DNA of 44,992 nucleotides, from contig JAJRQY010000002.1 in NCBI GenBank assembly GCA_024280015.1, positions 1-44,992 of the forward strand, written 5' to 3'. Positions 24,301 through 31,782 of this stretch are shown here, piece by piece; the first letter of the stretch is position 1; every line of letters starts with the position of its first letter. The notes under the pieces were generated by a model. It saw nothing but the letters and a program-made list of their open reading frames with translations, searched no databases and was not told the DNA's origin. The position numbers were made by a program, and so were the translations under genes. The stretch is from Actinomycetes bacterium. Its GTDB lineage: Bacteria; Actinomycetota; Acidimicrobiia; Acidimicrobiales; SZUA-35.

Positions 24301-27300
24301 CTATGTCATCTTCACCTCGGGGTCGACTGGTCAGCCTCGGGGGGTGCCCGTCAGCCACGCCAACCTCGCCAACAGCACTCGAGCCCGAACCCAGTTCTAC
24401 CAGGGCGATCCCGACCGGTTCTTGCTCCTATCCAGCGTGTCCTTTGACTCCAGCATCGTTGGGATTTTCTGGCCCCTCCTCTCGGGGGCGACGATCGTGC
24501 TGCCTACCGATCCCCAGGTCCATGACCCCGACGCACTGATCGACCTCTTCGCCTCGGCCAGGATCTCCCACACCCTCATGGTGCCGACCCTGTACCGGGC
24601 ACTGGTCGACCGGGCAACTAGCCGCGCAAATGCACCGGCGACCGTTTCCGCTGGCAGTCAAAACAGGACAAGTTGGCCCAGCCAGGTCATCGTCGCTGGG
24701 GAGGCCTGTCCAAGTGCATTGGTGCAACTTCATTTTGGGCAACACCCGAGTTCACAGCTAACCAATGAGTACGGCCCGACCGAGGCCACGGTATGGGCCA
24801 CCGCCCACCATTGTCAGCCCGGCGAGTTCGATGTTCCCATCGGAAAGCCCATCCCCGGCTCGTGGCTCAGCATTGTTGATCAACACGGCGACCCACGCCC
24901 TGCGGGAGTTCCCGGTGAACTCATCATTGGTGGGAATGGAGTCGTTGCTGGCTACCTCAACGATGCCCAAGCCAGCAAGCTTCGCTTTGGTCAGGTGGGC
25001 TACGGACCATTCTTCCGAACCGGAGACCGAGCAGTCATCAAGAACAGCTCCGTCCATTTCCTTGGTCGGTTGGACGACCAGCTCAATGTGTCCGGAAGTC
25101 GGATCGAGCCAGGAGACGTCGAACAGGTCATTCTCGCTGATCCAACAGTCGCGGCAGTCATCGTGACCACCGCTGACACTCGCCAACTGAGCGACCTCAT
25201 GGACTCCGCGACTCCGGAAGAGCTACGTCAGGCAATGAAACTGGCGTCCGGCGCTGAGGACCCAACGTCCAAGCTCCTGGAGTCTCTACGGGCCAGCGGA
25301 CCAGCAACAACAGGAACAACGGGGACAACAGCGACAACGAGCAATCCGGTTGGCCAACTTCGTTTGGTCGCCCATCTCCAAGCGACAGAAGAACAGGTCA
25401 TCGACCTGCAATCCATTCAAGATCGAGTAAAGGCCGAGCTTCCTCCCCTCCTTCGACCCAGCCACTGGGGTATTCACCAAAGCCTTCCACGTTCACCCAA
25501 TGGCAAGCTCGATCGAGCAGCAGCCAAGCTCCTGCAACTGCAACCAGGCGGATCAACCCAGGACAGGACAATCCCAAGCAGGCAAGACCTCAGCACGCCC
25601 GACTCAACCACGCCCGACCGCGAGACCACCTCTTCCCTCGTTTCACGGGTCCAACAACTTTTTGCCCGAGCCCTACAACTGGATCAGGTTGGCAAGGAGG
25701 ACTCCTTCTTCGATCTTGGGGGCCACTCACTCCTGGCCATGGAACTGTTGTTGAGTTTGGAACAGGAATACAAGACCGATCTCACCGTCACCACCCTGTA
25801 TGAAAACCCGACGCCGAACCAGCTGGCGATCGCTCTGGAAGCTTCGCTTGCTTCGTCCGCTGACTCCTCCTCCGGCTCAACCCCCCAATCGCATAGTCAG
25901 CGAGCTAGCGGGGGCAAGGCGCGCTACCTGGTGCCCATACAACCACGGGGGTCCAAACCACCGATCTTTGGCATTCATGTTCTTGGCCAAAATGGCAAAC
26001 ATTACCGGCCACTGTCCGCCGAACTCGGCGACGATCAGCCCCTCTTTGGGCTCGGCCTTCCCGGCCTTGTCCTCGACACCAGTGGACCAACAGATGTAGC
26101 CGCCATCGCCGCCCGCTATGCCGAGGAGATCATGCAGTGCAGCCCCGAAGGGCCACTCACGCTGGCCGCTGTCTCTCTAGGAAGTGTTGTTGCCTACGAA
26201 CTTGCGGCCCAACTACAACAGCTCGGTCGCGAGGTCGCTCTCTTGGTCTTCTTCGATGCTGCCGGACCAAAAGCGCAGGCGGTCACCCCGTCCAAACTGG
26301 ACCGGCTGGATCTACACCTGGAGGAGTACCGAGCCAATCGCTCCAGGTATGTCAAAGCTCGTTTGGCCAGTTTCCAGGAAAAGTCTGGTCGGAATGTGGA
26401 ACGGGCCAACCTGTGGAGCCGAAAACGACTTGGCCTTGGGCTGAGCAACGATCTTCGGATCCGACAGTTCATCGAAGACAACTGGGCTTCCCAGTTTGCC
26501 TACGACTTCGCCCCCTGCTCGGTCCCAATCCTCGTCTTTCAAGCAACCGATGATCAGTTCTTGCCCAGCTTGGCAGAGCATGGCATGGGCTGGTCCGAGG
26601 TAGCCACCAACGGGGTCGAGGTAGAGCCCGTGCCCGGCGGCCACCTCTCGATGTTGGCTAGCCCCCACGTGGCTCATGTCGCCGGCAAGCTCGCTCTCGC
26701 CCATGCTCAGGCTTGTTCGGCCACCACTGGTGACGATCTGGCCGCAAACCGACCGAACGGCAAACCAATTTCTCTGCAGCTTCAACAAGCCTTGAACCAG
26801 GGAAACCTTGCCGTTGTTGTCAACCAGCTGCTCAATAGTCAGTCAACCGATCCGGCGTTCATCTCCCTGCTCAACAAGTGTGACCAGACCATGCGGGCCA
26901 TTGCTAGGGAGACAGAGACCCGAGGAGAAGCGGCCGTCGCATGCCTGCGAGAGGCCGACATTCCGGCCCGACTCAGTCCGGTGCCTCAACAACTGCAACA
27001 CTCCTCTTTCAGCCTCCACCTGATCGGCGAGACTCCACCAAACACACAGCACAAACGCCAACTGGTTATGGCCGCCATCAGAGCTCTTCGCGACCTTGGC
27101 TATGAACCTCAGGACACAATGAGTCCAGGCGCCTGGCAGGCCTATGTTCGGAACAATCACGCCTGCACCCTGATTCGAACAGATGAATCGACAACCCGCG
27201 TCCACCTCATCTGGGACGATCGTCCCTCAACCGCCGGAGTTGGAAGGCAACGGGTCACCCCGACCAAGGCCGACCTCACATCCGTCGATCTACCTGCATC

Positions 27301-27862
27301 GGCATGGCCGCTCTATCACGGCATCCGGCCTCTTCGGCTGCTCAACGACCGACGAAAGGGGCGCTCGGCTGGCGGTGATCTTGGTGTCTTCCTTGGCACC
27401 CCAGCACCAATGATTGCCAGCATCTTGTCCCTGGCGGAACCCACCAGTGACGATCTTGTGTTTGATATTGGTTGCGGAGATGGGCGAGTCCTCATTGAAG
27501 CCGTCCGTACGTTCAACTGCGATGCCGTTGGCATCGAACAGAACCCAGCCCTGGTCAGCATGGCCAACGACAAGGTGGCCGAGGCTGGCCTAGCCCACCG
27601 GATCAAGATCATCCACGGCGACGCCGCCACGGTTGACCTATCCACGGCAACAATCGCCTTTCTCTTCCTACCCGCGGAAACAACTGCCGCCCTTCTACCC
27701 GAGGTCCTTGATCAGCTCCCGACCGGAGGACGGGTCATCGCTCATGAACAACTCCGAACCCCTTGGCCCCTGCCTCCCGACCAAACAAGGTTCATTGCCG
27801 AGGGTGGCCTGACCATTGCCTATCTCTGGCGCAAGCGAATGGAAGAAAAGCAAGTCCGGTGA
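18302..27862 (+). CDS. Nonribosomal peptide synthetase C-A(PP-loop)-T-C-A-T-TE-MT
   Basis: This 3186-residue enzyme reads, in order: condensation domain (HHVITDA at 136-142); adenylation domain 1 (FTSGSTGEPKG at 629-639) with a zinc-ribbon/PP-loop ATPase inserted at about 926-1252 between motifs A8 and A9; carrier domain (Ser1365); condensation domain 2 (HHVSGDA at 1550); adenylation domain 2 (FTSGSTGQPRG at 2004) with a ~60-residue Thr/Gly-rich insert at the same hinge; carrier (Ser2476); thioesterase (AVSLGS, Ser2625; GGHLSML); an unassigned ~180-residue stretch; and a class I SAM methyltransferase (FDIGCGDGR at 3054). The pocket of A1 reads D-L-T-K-V-G-E-V-G, one change from the asparagine code and two or three from aspartate. 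A2 reads D-S-V-L-I-A-E-V-W, which I cannot assign. ATG 18302 overlaps the HupE gene. It would join the starter, Asn/Asp and one more residue, then release the product. Confidence 0.92.
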   Translation: MTSTVPVSLRLGRPLAAMQRPLWMSQRAHPDSPMQNMALLTHIDGDVDANRLAWAFESLVQRSDVLRTRIVEHDGVPLVHLDAQAQPIQILSLPKDKAEGWASQRVATPLDLSVRGWDSVLLCHPDGTLSWYLNLHHVITDATASALIFAATAATYLDEAQAPATPAESEPFDSFYQWAQDQNPAGADPPKRLQRALNHWKQRPANEPVARLYQPVSTPSPAADRLNLRLDDDLFALAQQRLANDFKMLSSELAWSTLLITATAIYLHQVAGTAKASIGLPVHNRSSSQARHLLGPVMEVFPVDVEISPGQTCRQLHKLVSRSVMQCLANALPGTAPVADYEAIVNVIPRGQVGSFGALPTSTRWIHSGAIDAGHLLRVQLTAYEPQSHETPQSGSDSSSTLARGEDPDAPELALDINRGAANLSQTKRAPDHFISILRSILSDPDQTIGQPICSQAELSLLQEWETGQAKTGQGDTGQGNVVALLRSQLRDAGSIALSVHKEPGKPGTGDHGHQTGASLWDRIILTAAWLQEQGVTSNKRVGINMARSVDSVVAIMATLVAGGSFVPLDPSQPEARILRLAERADCQLVLHKIPPLAGLQDQSLRIQAEALGHGALVPTPEDEAYLIFTSGSTGEPKGVPITHQGLADYLSFAVASYLNSAIGNKPPVIPLFSALSFDLTITSLFLPLIVGGEMLIIPEDGTPGLAALAQETRITWCKATPSHLEVLLRLLPPEHNLQTLVVGGEAFSPGLARRLFSQLPRIRIFNEYGPTEAVVGCMIHELDSAALDDHDEVPIGVPAPGVTLRIVGPQLQRVPIGSAGELCISHRGLTSGYLGDDLTPQTDKTQRPDDPFVLIDGQRFYRSGDLVRLATPDSLVFLGRIDEQVKVGGIRLEPTEVEGALAAHPAIRQAAVRLWSPTASAPEARCQRCGLATNVPGVTLDTNGVCNTCHDYERVAPQAEAWFRTLEDLQAKLADARKKRTGPYDCLHLLSGGKDSTYALYQLVKLGFHPYVLTLDNGYISEEALDNVRRTMQDLGLDGESATTDSMKEIFRDSLERHSNVCHGCYKTIYTLATNRAAELGIPMIITGLSRGQLFETRLIPQQFAPDKFDSDAIDRAVIEARKIYHRLDDGPNRLLDNDIFQTDEVFDQIEYLDFYRYINVELADMLSFLETQAPWVRPSDTGRSTNCLINAAGIHTHLTEQGFHNYALPYAWDVRLGHKTRQEAIDELDDQLDLADVNRMLAELDYQPEPRQILTAWLVLETSQTPDQHGPTPAELRAFLSGVLPRYAIPAAFVLVDELALTANGKLNTAVLPAPERVHRSGASLQIAPESDLERSIVSIWERVLRTEPISTDDDFFALGGDSLAALEMMSNLSEVTHQDLADDLAFHHSTPRSLALAIDELAISETTAALMTEPAPQWTESNPPPLSEGELAILFEQSRRPDSTMYNIGRLYQVQGTVDGEVFEQAIRSIAAKHVPLSWGYGAVRHHLGTSSVSVTRPNHPVHAGPELDDQIERIHRTPFDLENGPLLRCLIQPTNDGSTTIVLACHHVSGDARSFALMWDELDRALLDEPDQQSCEFGPSPDYPTLTQQQRNSITAQDKANWSLSPDSPETARLAIPKPDRPGSDGFITIKAQTSPQLLRAAAGSTGFATSLASLAATLRRYCDGDHIELGVITSSRPAQAPLVGYFLNTLPIVLDCNPATTATDLTSKAAIQSTKNLGHRTYPYARIVADRRATHPDRAPLCALLAYDELQPIRLHDEPVRYQVLSNGTAVTDATFFVEVRHDRVDLSLEFSGAVMDGEMARQMLDDLDAMLLATTTTPTTRIGDITLPSALSAIMTGAAITPSETLLPQILANVEARADHPAVLCGQESLSWTQLGQRSLSIGAQLREAGVVAGDQVLLCLRRSPDLIAAIVGILRIGAAYVPIDPDYPAARIRRIAEQSAAGHAIVESDTNLFFGSTMQGLTLDPQEPADGGPGDTTGTADIQTADVLPRDLAYVIFTSGSTGQPRGVPVSHANLANSTRARTQFYQGDPDRFLLLSSVSFDSSIVGIFWPLLSGATIVLPTDPQVHDPDALIDLFASARISHTLMVPTLYRALVDRATSRANAPATVSAGSQNRTSWPSQVIVAGEACPSALVQLHFGQHPSSQLTNEYGPTEATVWATAHHCQPGEFDVPIGKPIPGSWLSIVDQHGDPRPAGVPGELIIGGNGVVAGYLNDAQASKLRFGQVGYGPFFRTGDRAVIKNSSVHFLGRLDDQLNVSGSRIEPGDVEQVILADPTVAAVIVTTADTRQLSDLMDSATPEELRQAMKLASGAEDPTSKLLESLRASGPATTGTTGTTATTSNPVGQLRLVAHLQATEEQVIDLQSIQDRVKAELPPLLRPSHWGIHQSLPRSPNGKLDRAAAKLLQLQPGGSTQDRTIPSRQDLSTPDSTTPDRETTSSLVSRVQQLFARALQLDQVGKEDSFFDLGGHSLLAMELLLSLEQEYKTDLTVTTLYENPTPNQLAIALEASLASSADSSSGSTPQSHSQRASGGKARYLVPIQPRGSKPPIFGIHVLGQNGKHYRPLSAELGDDQPLFGLGLPGLVLDTSGPTDVAAIAARYAEEIMQCSPEGPLTLAAVSLGSVVAYELAAQLQQLGREVALLVFFDAAGPKAQAVTPSKLDRLDLHLEEYRANRSRYVKARLASFQEKSGRNVERANLWSRKRLGLGLSNDLRIRQFIEDNWASQFAYDFAPCSVPILVFQATDDQFLPSLAEHGMGWSEVATNGVEVEPVPGGHLSMLASPHVAHVAGKLALAHAQACSATTGDDLAANRPNGKPISLQLQQALNQGNLAVVVNQLLNSQSTDPAFISLLNKCDQTMRAIARETETRGEAAVACLREADIPARLSPVPQQLQHSSFSLHLIGETPPNTQHKRQLVMAAIRALRDLGYEPQDTMSPGAWQAYVRNNHACTLIRTDESTTRVHLIWDDRPSTAGVGRQRVTPTKADLTSVDLPASAWPLYHGIRPLRLLNDRRKGRSAGGDLGVFLGTPAPMIASILSLAEPTSDDLVFDIGCGDGRVLIEAVRTFNCDAVGIEQNPALVSMANDKVAEAGLAHRIKIIHGDAATVDLSTATIAFLFLPAETTAALLPEVLDQLPTGGRVIAHEQLRTPWPLPPDQTRFIAEGGLTIAYLWRKRMEEKQVR

Positions 27863-29490
27863 CCAACGACGTCGCAGGCCGGAAGTCTCGGGCTGTTCGA
27901 CGTCTCCTGGGCAGCGACTCACCCGGCGATCTGGCCGCCGTAGTCGGCCTATTTGCTGTCTTCCTCGTGCTGGACCGTCTGACCAAACAACTTGCGAGCC
28001 TGTCTGAGTTCTCGTTGCGTCAACCGGTGCTAAGCGTGTCCGCATTTCAACAACGACCACTGCTGGTTGGCGGGTTGCTTGTCTGCGGCGCCATCGGACT
28101 TCATGTTGGCTGGCAGCGTGTAATGACCAGTTGGATCGTGCTGGACCATGGCAAGGAGCTGCGACTGCTTACTGCTCCGCTCATTGTCTATCTGGCCTGG
28201 CAGAGCTCGCTCTACTCGTACAACTTCGTTCTGGGCCAAACCCACCTCATTGATCGAGTGATGATCGTGTTGCTGGCGGTTCTTGCGCTTGCCCGGCCCG
28301 CGTTCTTGCTCCCCTTCATTGTCCAGACTCGACTCATTGTCGGCCAGTTCGACTTCCCGTTCGGAACACGAGCAACGAGCAATATCAGCGGACTCCTCAT
28401 CCTCGCTCTTCTGGCGCTCAGCGCAGGCCACGTGCTCCATATGGCTACCGGCAGGGTCAGCACCTCGGCAATCGTCCTTCTTCTCAGCGCGGCCATCAGC
28501 AGTCATTTCTACTTACCCGGTAAGTCAAAGATCGCCCTTGACTGGCTTGGGCTGAGTGATATCTCTGATCTTCCCCTCAGCAGTTACACCGCTGGCTGGC
28601 AAGGCCACAGTGATGGAAGCTGGTCCCGATCAATGTCGGAGCTGACCCAGGCCGGCGGCAAGGTCGTTCTTGGGGCAACACTCCTTCTTGAACTCGGAGC
28701 CTTACCTGCGGTTGTCAACTACCGCCTGCTGCGCATCTGGCTGCCTCTAGCCATCAGCTTCCACATCGTGGTATTTGCTATGACTGGCTTCTGGTTCCTG
28801 CCATGGATCCTGCTCGAACTCGGATTACTCCTACTCCTGGTTCGTCCCCCACTTCGACAATGGCTGAGCCAGAACAACACACCGGCCCGCGGGTTGTTTG
28901 CCTTCCTCAGCGTCTTTTTGGCCGGGAGCACCCTCTTTCATCCGCAAGGACTGGCATGGATTGATGCCCCGGTTTCCTACGGCTATCGAATCGAGGGAGT
29001 CGGGGAGAACGGCCAGCGTTACTCGGTCAACCCAGACAGTTTCGGGTACCTGGGACAAGAACTCACCTTCTTCCGACTCCGGATGACTCCAGAGGACCCC
29101 CTCAGCGGAGGCTACGGTGCGTTGCCCGATGGGTCCGAGCTGGCGAGCCTCCAGCAGATCCAATCGTTTGCTGACCTTGACCGGCTGCAAGCAGACAATG
29201 TAAACCCCAGCTCCGCAGCAACCAGGGAACGATCGATCGCCTTCCTTGAATCATTCCTTGCCTACGCCAACCGGGGTGAGCAGCCATTTCCGTCTGGCCT
29301 GTCGCCCCTTCCATACTTTTGGGCATCAGGGCCAGAGCAGAGCTACAGCTTCGGTGAACCGCTGAGCCGGTTGGAGGTCACGATTCTCACCTCCATTCAT
29401 CATGGCGGTGATCCAGAGTTCCGCCGACAATTGGTCCTCGTCTTGCAGATGCAGGAAGACGGAACAATCACCATTGAAGGAGATACGTGA
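27859..29490 (+). CDS. Multi-pass membrane protein of unknown function with exported C-terminal domain
   Basis: The 543-residue protein starts at GTG 27859, overlapping the synthetase stop as GTGA. About ten hydrophobic segments fill residues 25-370, with a conserved-looking SHFYLPGKSKIALDWLGLSD loop and SFHIVVFAMTGFWFLPWILL. The last ~170 residues are polar and read like an exported domain. The layout recalls HTTM/vitamin K-dependent carboxylase-like or DoxX-type proteins, but I cannot place it. Being last in the peptide operon, it may serve in export, membrane-bound tailoring or self-protection. Confidence 0.65.
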   Translation: MTNDVAGRKSRAVRRLLGSDSPGDLAAVVGLFAVFLVLDRLTKQLASLSEFSLRQPVLSVSAFQQRPLLVGGLLVCGAIGLHVGWQRVMTSWIVLDHGKELRLLTAPLIVYLAWQSSLYSYNFVLGQTHLIDRVMIVLLAVLALARPAFLLPFIVQTRLIVGQFDFPFGTRATSNISGLLILALLALSAGHVLHMATGRVSTSAIVLLLSAAISSHFYLPGKSKIALDWLGLSDISDLPLSSYTAGWQGHSDGSWSRSMSELTQAGGKVVLGATLLLELGALPAVVNYRLLRIWLPLAISFHIVVFAMTGFWFLPWILLELGLLLLLVRPPLRQWLSQNNTPARGLFAFLSVFLAGSTLFHPQGLAWIDAPVSYGYRIEGVGENGQRYSVNPDSFGYLGQELTFFRLRMTPEDPLSGGYGALPDGSELASLQQIQSFADLDRLQADNVNPSSAATRERSIAFLESFLAYANRGEQPFPSGLSPLPYFWASGPEQSYSFGEPLSRLEVTILTSIHHGGDPEFRRQLVLVLQMQEDGTITIEGDT

Positions 29491-29509
29491 GACTCTCCGA
29501 ACTGGACGC

Positions 29510-29968
29510 TCAGAACAGCCAGAATGACATCTTGCCGGTTCCATAGCCGTCAAGATTGATGTCGATACCAGAACCCTTGACGGGGTCAGGAAGGTCAGAC
29601 AGAACGACGGAGCTTTGTGGAATCAGGCGCACATGGTCTCCGCCCTGATCATTGATCGCCCGAGTCACAACGTTCATGACTTCGAAATAGTTTTCCAGCA
29701 GATCCTCATCAGGCTCGTTGGCAGAGATTGCATCTTCGGCCCGGCCCTTCGGGACCATGGCTAGCGCGGCACCAGAGAGGTAGGCAAAGGACTTGTCTCC
29801 ACCAGCAAGCATCAAGGGCGAATCGTCATCACTAACAAAGAGGGTGAGGTACTGCTCAACCTCATCCGGTGTGAGAGCATCGACGCCAGTTTCAAAGGTG
29901 AGGTCCTTGCCAACCAGGGCGGTAAGGAGCGGAATGAGCTCGGAGGTGTCGGGAATTCGTACAGACAT
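29510..29968 (-). CDS. CheX/CheC-like protein paired with a response regulator
   Basis: The 152-residue protein has an alpha-beta fold with FAYLSGAALAMVPKGRAEDA and ENYFEVMNVVTRAIND, reminiscent of the E..N...G helices of CheX/CheC phosphatases (here E and N are present, spaced ENYFEVMN). The ATG at 29968 begins four bases after the stop of the CheY-like gene. A CheX-like role would be removal of phosphate from that regulator. No kinase, receptor or flagellar gene is nearby. The family is not certain. Confidence 0.6.
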   Translation of the reverse strand: MSVRIPDTSELIPLLTALVGKDLTFETGVDALTPDEVEQYLTLFVSDDDSPLMLAGGDKSFAYLSGAALAMVPKGRAEDAISANEPDEDLLENYFEVMNVVTRAINDQGGDHVRLIPQSSVVLSDLPDPVKGSGIDINLDGYGTGKMSFWLF

Positions 29969-29972
29969 CGGC

Positions 29973-30335
29973 TCAGTCCAGAACTTCGCCGAGACGATCA
30001 GAAAGATCGTCAGCGGTAAATGGCTTGGACAGGAGGAAGTTAGCTCCGGCAGCAACTGCCATCGATCGCTGTTCGGTCGTTGATTCTGAGGTGACAAAGC
30101 CGAAGGGGACGTCAATGGAATCGGCCCGAAGAGCCTTGAGCAGCTCCAGACCGTTCATGTTGGGCATATTCCAGTCCGAGAGAACAACTTCTGGCATCTC
30201 GTCCTTGATCATGGCCAAGGCCTCGGCGCCATCCTCGGCCTGCTCGACGTCATAGTCGCCATAGCCAGCTTGACGAATGCTTCGGATAACGATCTTGCGC
30301 ATAACGCTTGAGTCGTCGACAACCATGATGCTCAT
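29973..30335 (-). CDS. CheY-like single-domain response regulator
   Basis: The 120-residue receiver starts MSIMVVDDSSVMRK, with acidic pocket Asp7-Asp8, phosphoacceptor Asp54 in VLSDWNMP, the conserved Thr in FVTSES and the Lys in LLSKPF. There is no output domain, so it acts through protein contacts, as CheY does. The ATG at 30335 was chosen because the receiver fold begins there; the open frame continues upstream. It is co-transcribed with the CheX-like gene. Confidence 0.9.
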   Translation of the reverse strand: MSIMVVDDSSVMRKIVIRSIRQAGYGDYDVEQAEDGAEALAMIKDEMPEVVLSDWNMPNMNGLELLKALRADSIDVPFGFVTSESTTEQRSMAVAAGANFLLSKPFTADDLSDRLGEVLD

Positions 30336-30484
30336 AAACAATGCCTTTGCCAATTGGGAACGTAGGGATTGTCTGCAGTTTCGACCCACAGCACTCAACT
30401 ATGAGGCTCTCGTACCCCAAGATTCTCTGAAGTCTCCGTCTTCTGGAGATCCGCGCCTTTGACCACAACGGATCTAAGCTCCAG

Positions 30485-31465
30485 ATGGTGGAGCAGCTCG
30501 CTGCTAATGCAGCTGAAGAACGATGGTGTGACCTGGAGGAAGCCGTCGACGCCACCCCGGCCGTTGACCCATGGTGTTCGGGACCAGACTGGGTGCTGCC
30601 CGTCGCCAGCGCCTTCGCTCCCGAAGCCGAGCCGCTCGTCTTGGAAGCCGATGGAGCTGGCTTCGCCCTTCTAGCTCGTCACCCTGTTCAGTCAAATGGT
30701 GACATCATCGCCGGGCTCGAGCCGCTCTGGGGGTTCGCCGCTCCCATCATCGGGACAGACCTCCCTCAAGTCTCACAAGAACTTGCGTCCTGGTTGCAAT
30801 CTCAACAGGGCTGGGATCGCCTCGTCCTACCCGGTCTTCCCGATGACGGGGATCTCGTGAGGACTCTGGCCAACCACCTCCAAGAAAACGGCCAGCTCGG
30901 TATCGCTGTTGGAATCACCCGCCAGATCATCGATCTCTCCGACGGCGTCGACGCCTGGTTGCAACGACGCAGACCGGCGTTTCGGCGGAACCTTCGAAAT
31001 GCTGACCGGAGAGGGATCGAGGCCGGACTATCTATCGTGCAACTTGACCCGTCCGCTAGCACAAGCTCCGACCTTTTTGACCGGCTTCTCACGATCGAAC
31101 AACAGAGCTGGAAAGGACAAGCCAGTGACGGAATCGCCAGTCAGGAGATGGGAGCCTTCTACCAAAAGCTGATCCAAAGACTGTCGAAGCGGGGCAGATT
31201 GCGCATCAGCGTCGCTCAGCTTGACGGGGTCGATGTCGGCTACATCCTTGGTGGGGTGCGAAATGGTCGCTATCGGGGGCTCCAGCTCAGCTATGTCCAG
31301 TCAGCTCAACACCTTTCGGTGAGCCATCTGCTCCAGCTGAGTGAGATCAAGCAACTCTGCAAAAACGGGGTTGCCACCTACGACATGGGTATGGACATGG
31401 AGTACAAACGACGGTGGTCCGACCAGGAAGAGACGTCTGTCGTGTTGGTCCTTGACCGAACCTGA
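30485..31465 (+). CDS. GNAT/FemAB-like acyltransferase
   Basis: The 326-residue protein resembles the CelD/BcsL or FemAB-like double GNAT proteins. WLQRRRPAFRRNLRNADRR is the typical K/R-rich segment (in the family, ..s.k.R..lrr..r.l), QSWKGQASDGIAS follows, and RLRISVAQLDGVDVGYILGG is the GNAT strand pair. The ending YDMGMDMEYKRRWSD fits the D.G.....K..w pattern. Such enzymes are linked to polysaccharide or cell-wall acylation. It stands alone on the plus strand; ATG 30485 has no strong ribosome site. Confidence 0.75.
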   Translation: MVEQLAANAAEERWCDLEEAVDATPAVDPWCSGPDWVLPVASAFAPEAEPLVLEADGAGFALLARHPVQSNGDIIAGLEPLWGFAAPIIGTDLPQVSQELASWLQSQQGWDRLVLPGLPDDGDLVRTLANHLQENGQLGIAVGITRQIIDLSDGVDAWLQRRRPAFRRNLRNADRRGIEAGLSIVQLDPSASTSSDLFDRLLTIEQQSWKGQASDGIASQEMGAFYQKLIQRLSKRGRLRISVAQLDGVDVGYILGGVRNGRYRGLQLSYVQSAQHLSVSHLLQLSEIKQLCKNGVATYDMGMDMEYKRRWSDQEETSVVLVLDRT

Positions 31466-31536
31466 ATCGGGAATCTAAACCGTCAGCTTGTTGGCCGCGC
31501 ATTGCTTTCGCCCGCTGATCGGCTAACTTTTGTGCT

Positions 31537-31782
31537 GTGACGCAGAATGCCTTCCTTCTCTTATGCGCGGCCGGACTTGTCCTGTCTGTTGCCGCGGTAC
31601 TCATTGATCGTCTGAACTTTCCCCAACAACGTTTCAGGCCCAAGTCCGTCGAGATCCCTCAGGACTATTCGAGTCGAGATCGGACCGGGGCGCATGTGAA
31701 CACACTCAATCCGCGTCGTGACCGGTCGGCCTCCCGCGGCCAGACCGACTCGTCCAGCCAGACGGCGTCCCGCGGCCAATGA
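31537..31782 (+). CDS. Small membrane-anchored protein
   Basis: An 81-residue protein starting at GTG 31537 has one N-terminal membrane segment (AFLLLCAAGLVLSVAAVLI) and a polar, Arg/Ser/Gln-rich tail with a repeated ASRGQT motif that looks disordered. It overlaps the YihY/BrkB gene by four bases and is probably co-made with it. No family recognised. Confidence 0.55.
   Translation: MTQNAFLLLCAAGLVLSVAAVLIDRLNFPQQRFRPKSVEIPQDYSSRDRTGAHVNTLNPRRDRSASRGQTDSSSQTASRGQ

Noticed and set aside
25300-25345. ACAACAGGAACAACGG-type repeats as a CRISPR or regulatory array
   Set aside because: They are short, irregular and in frame within the synthetase, encoding a Thr/Gly-rich linker.
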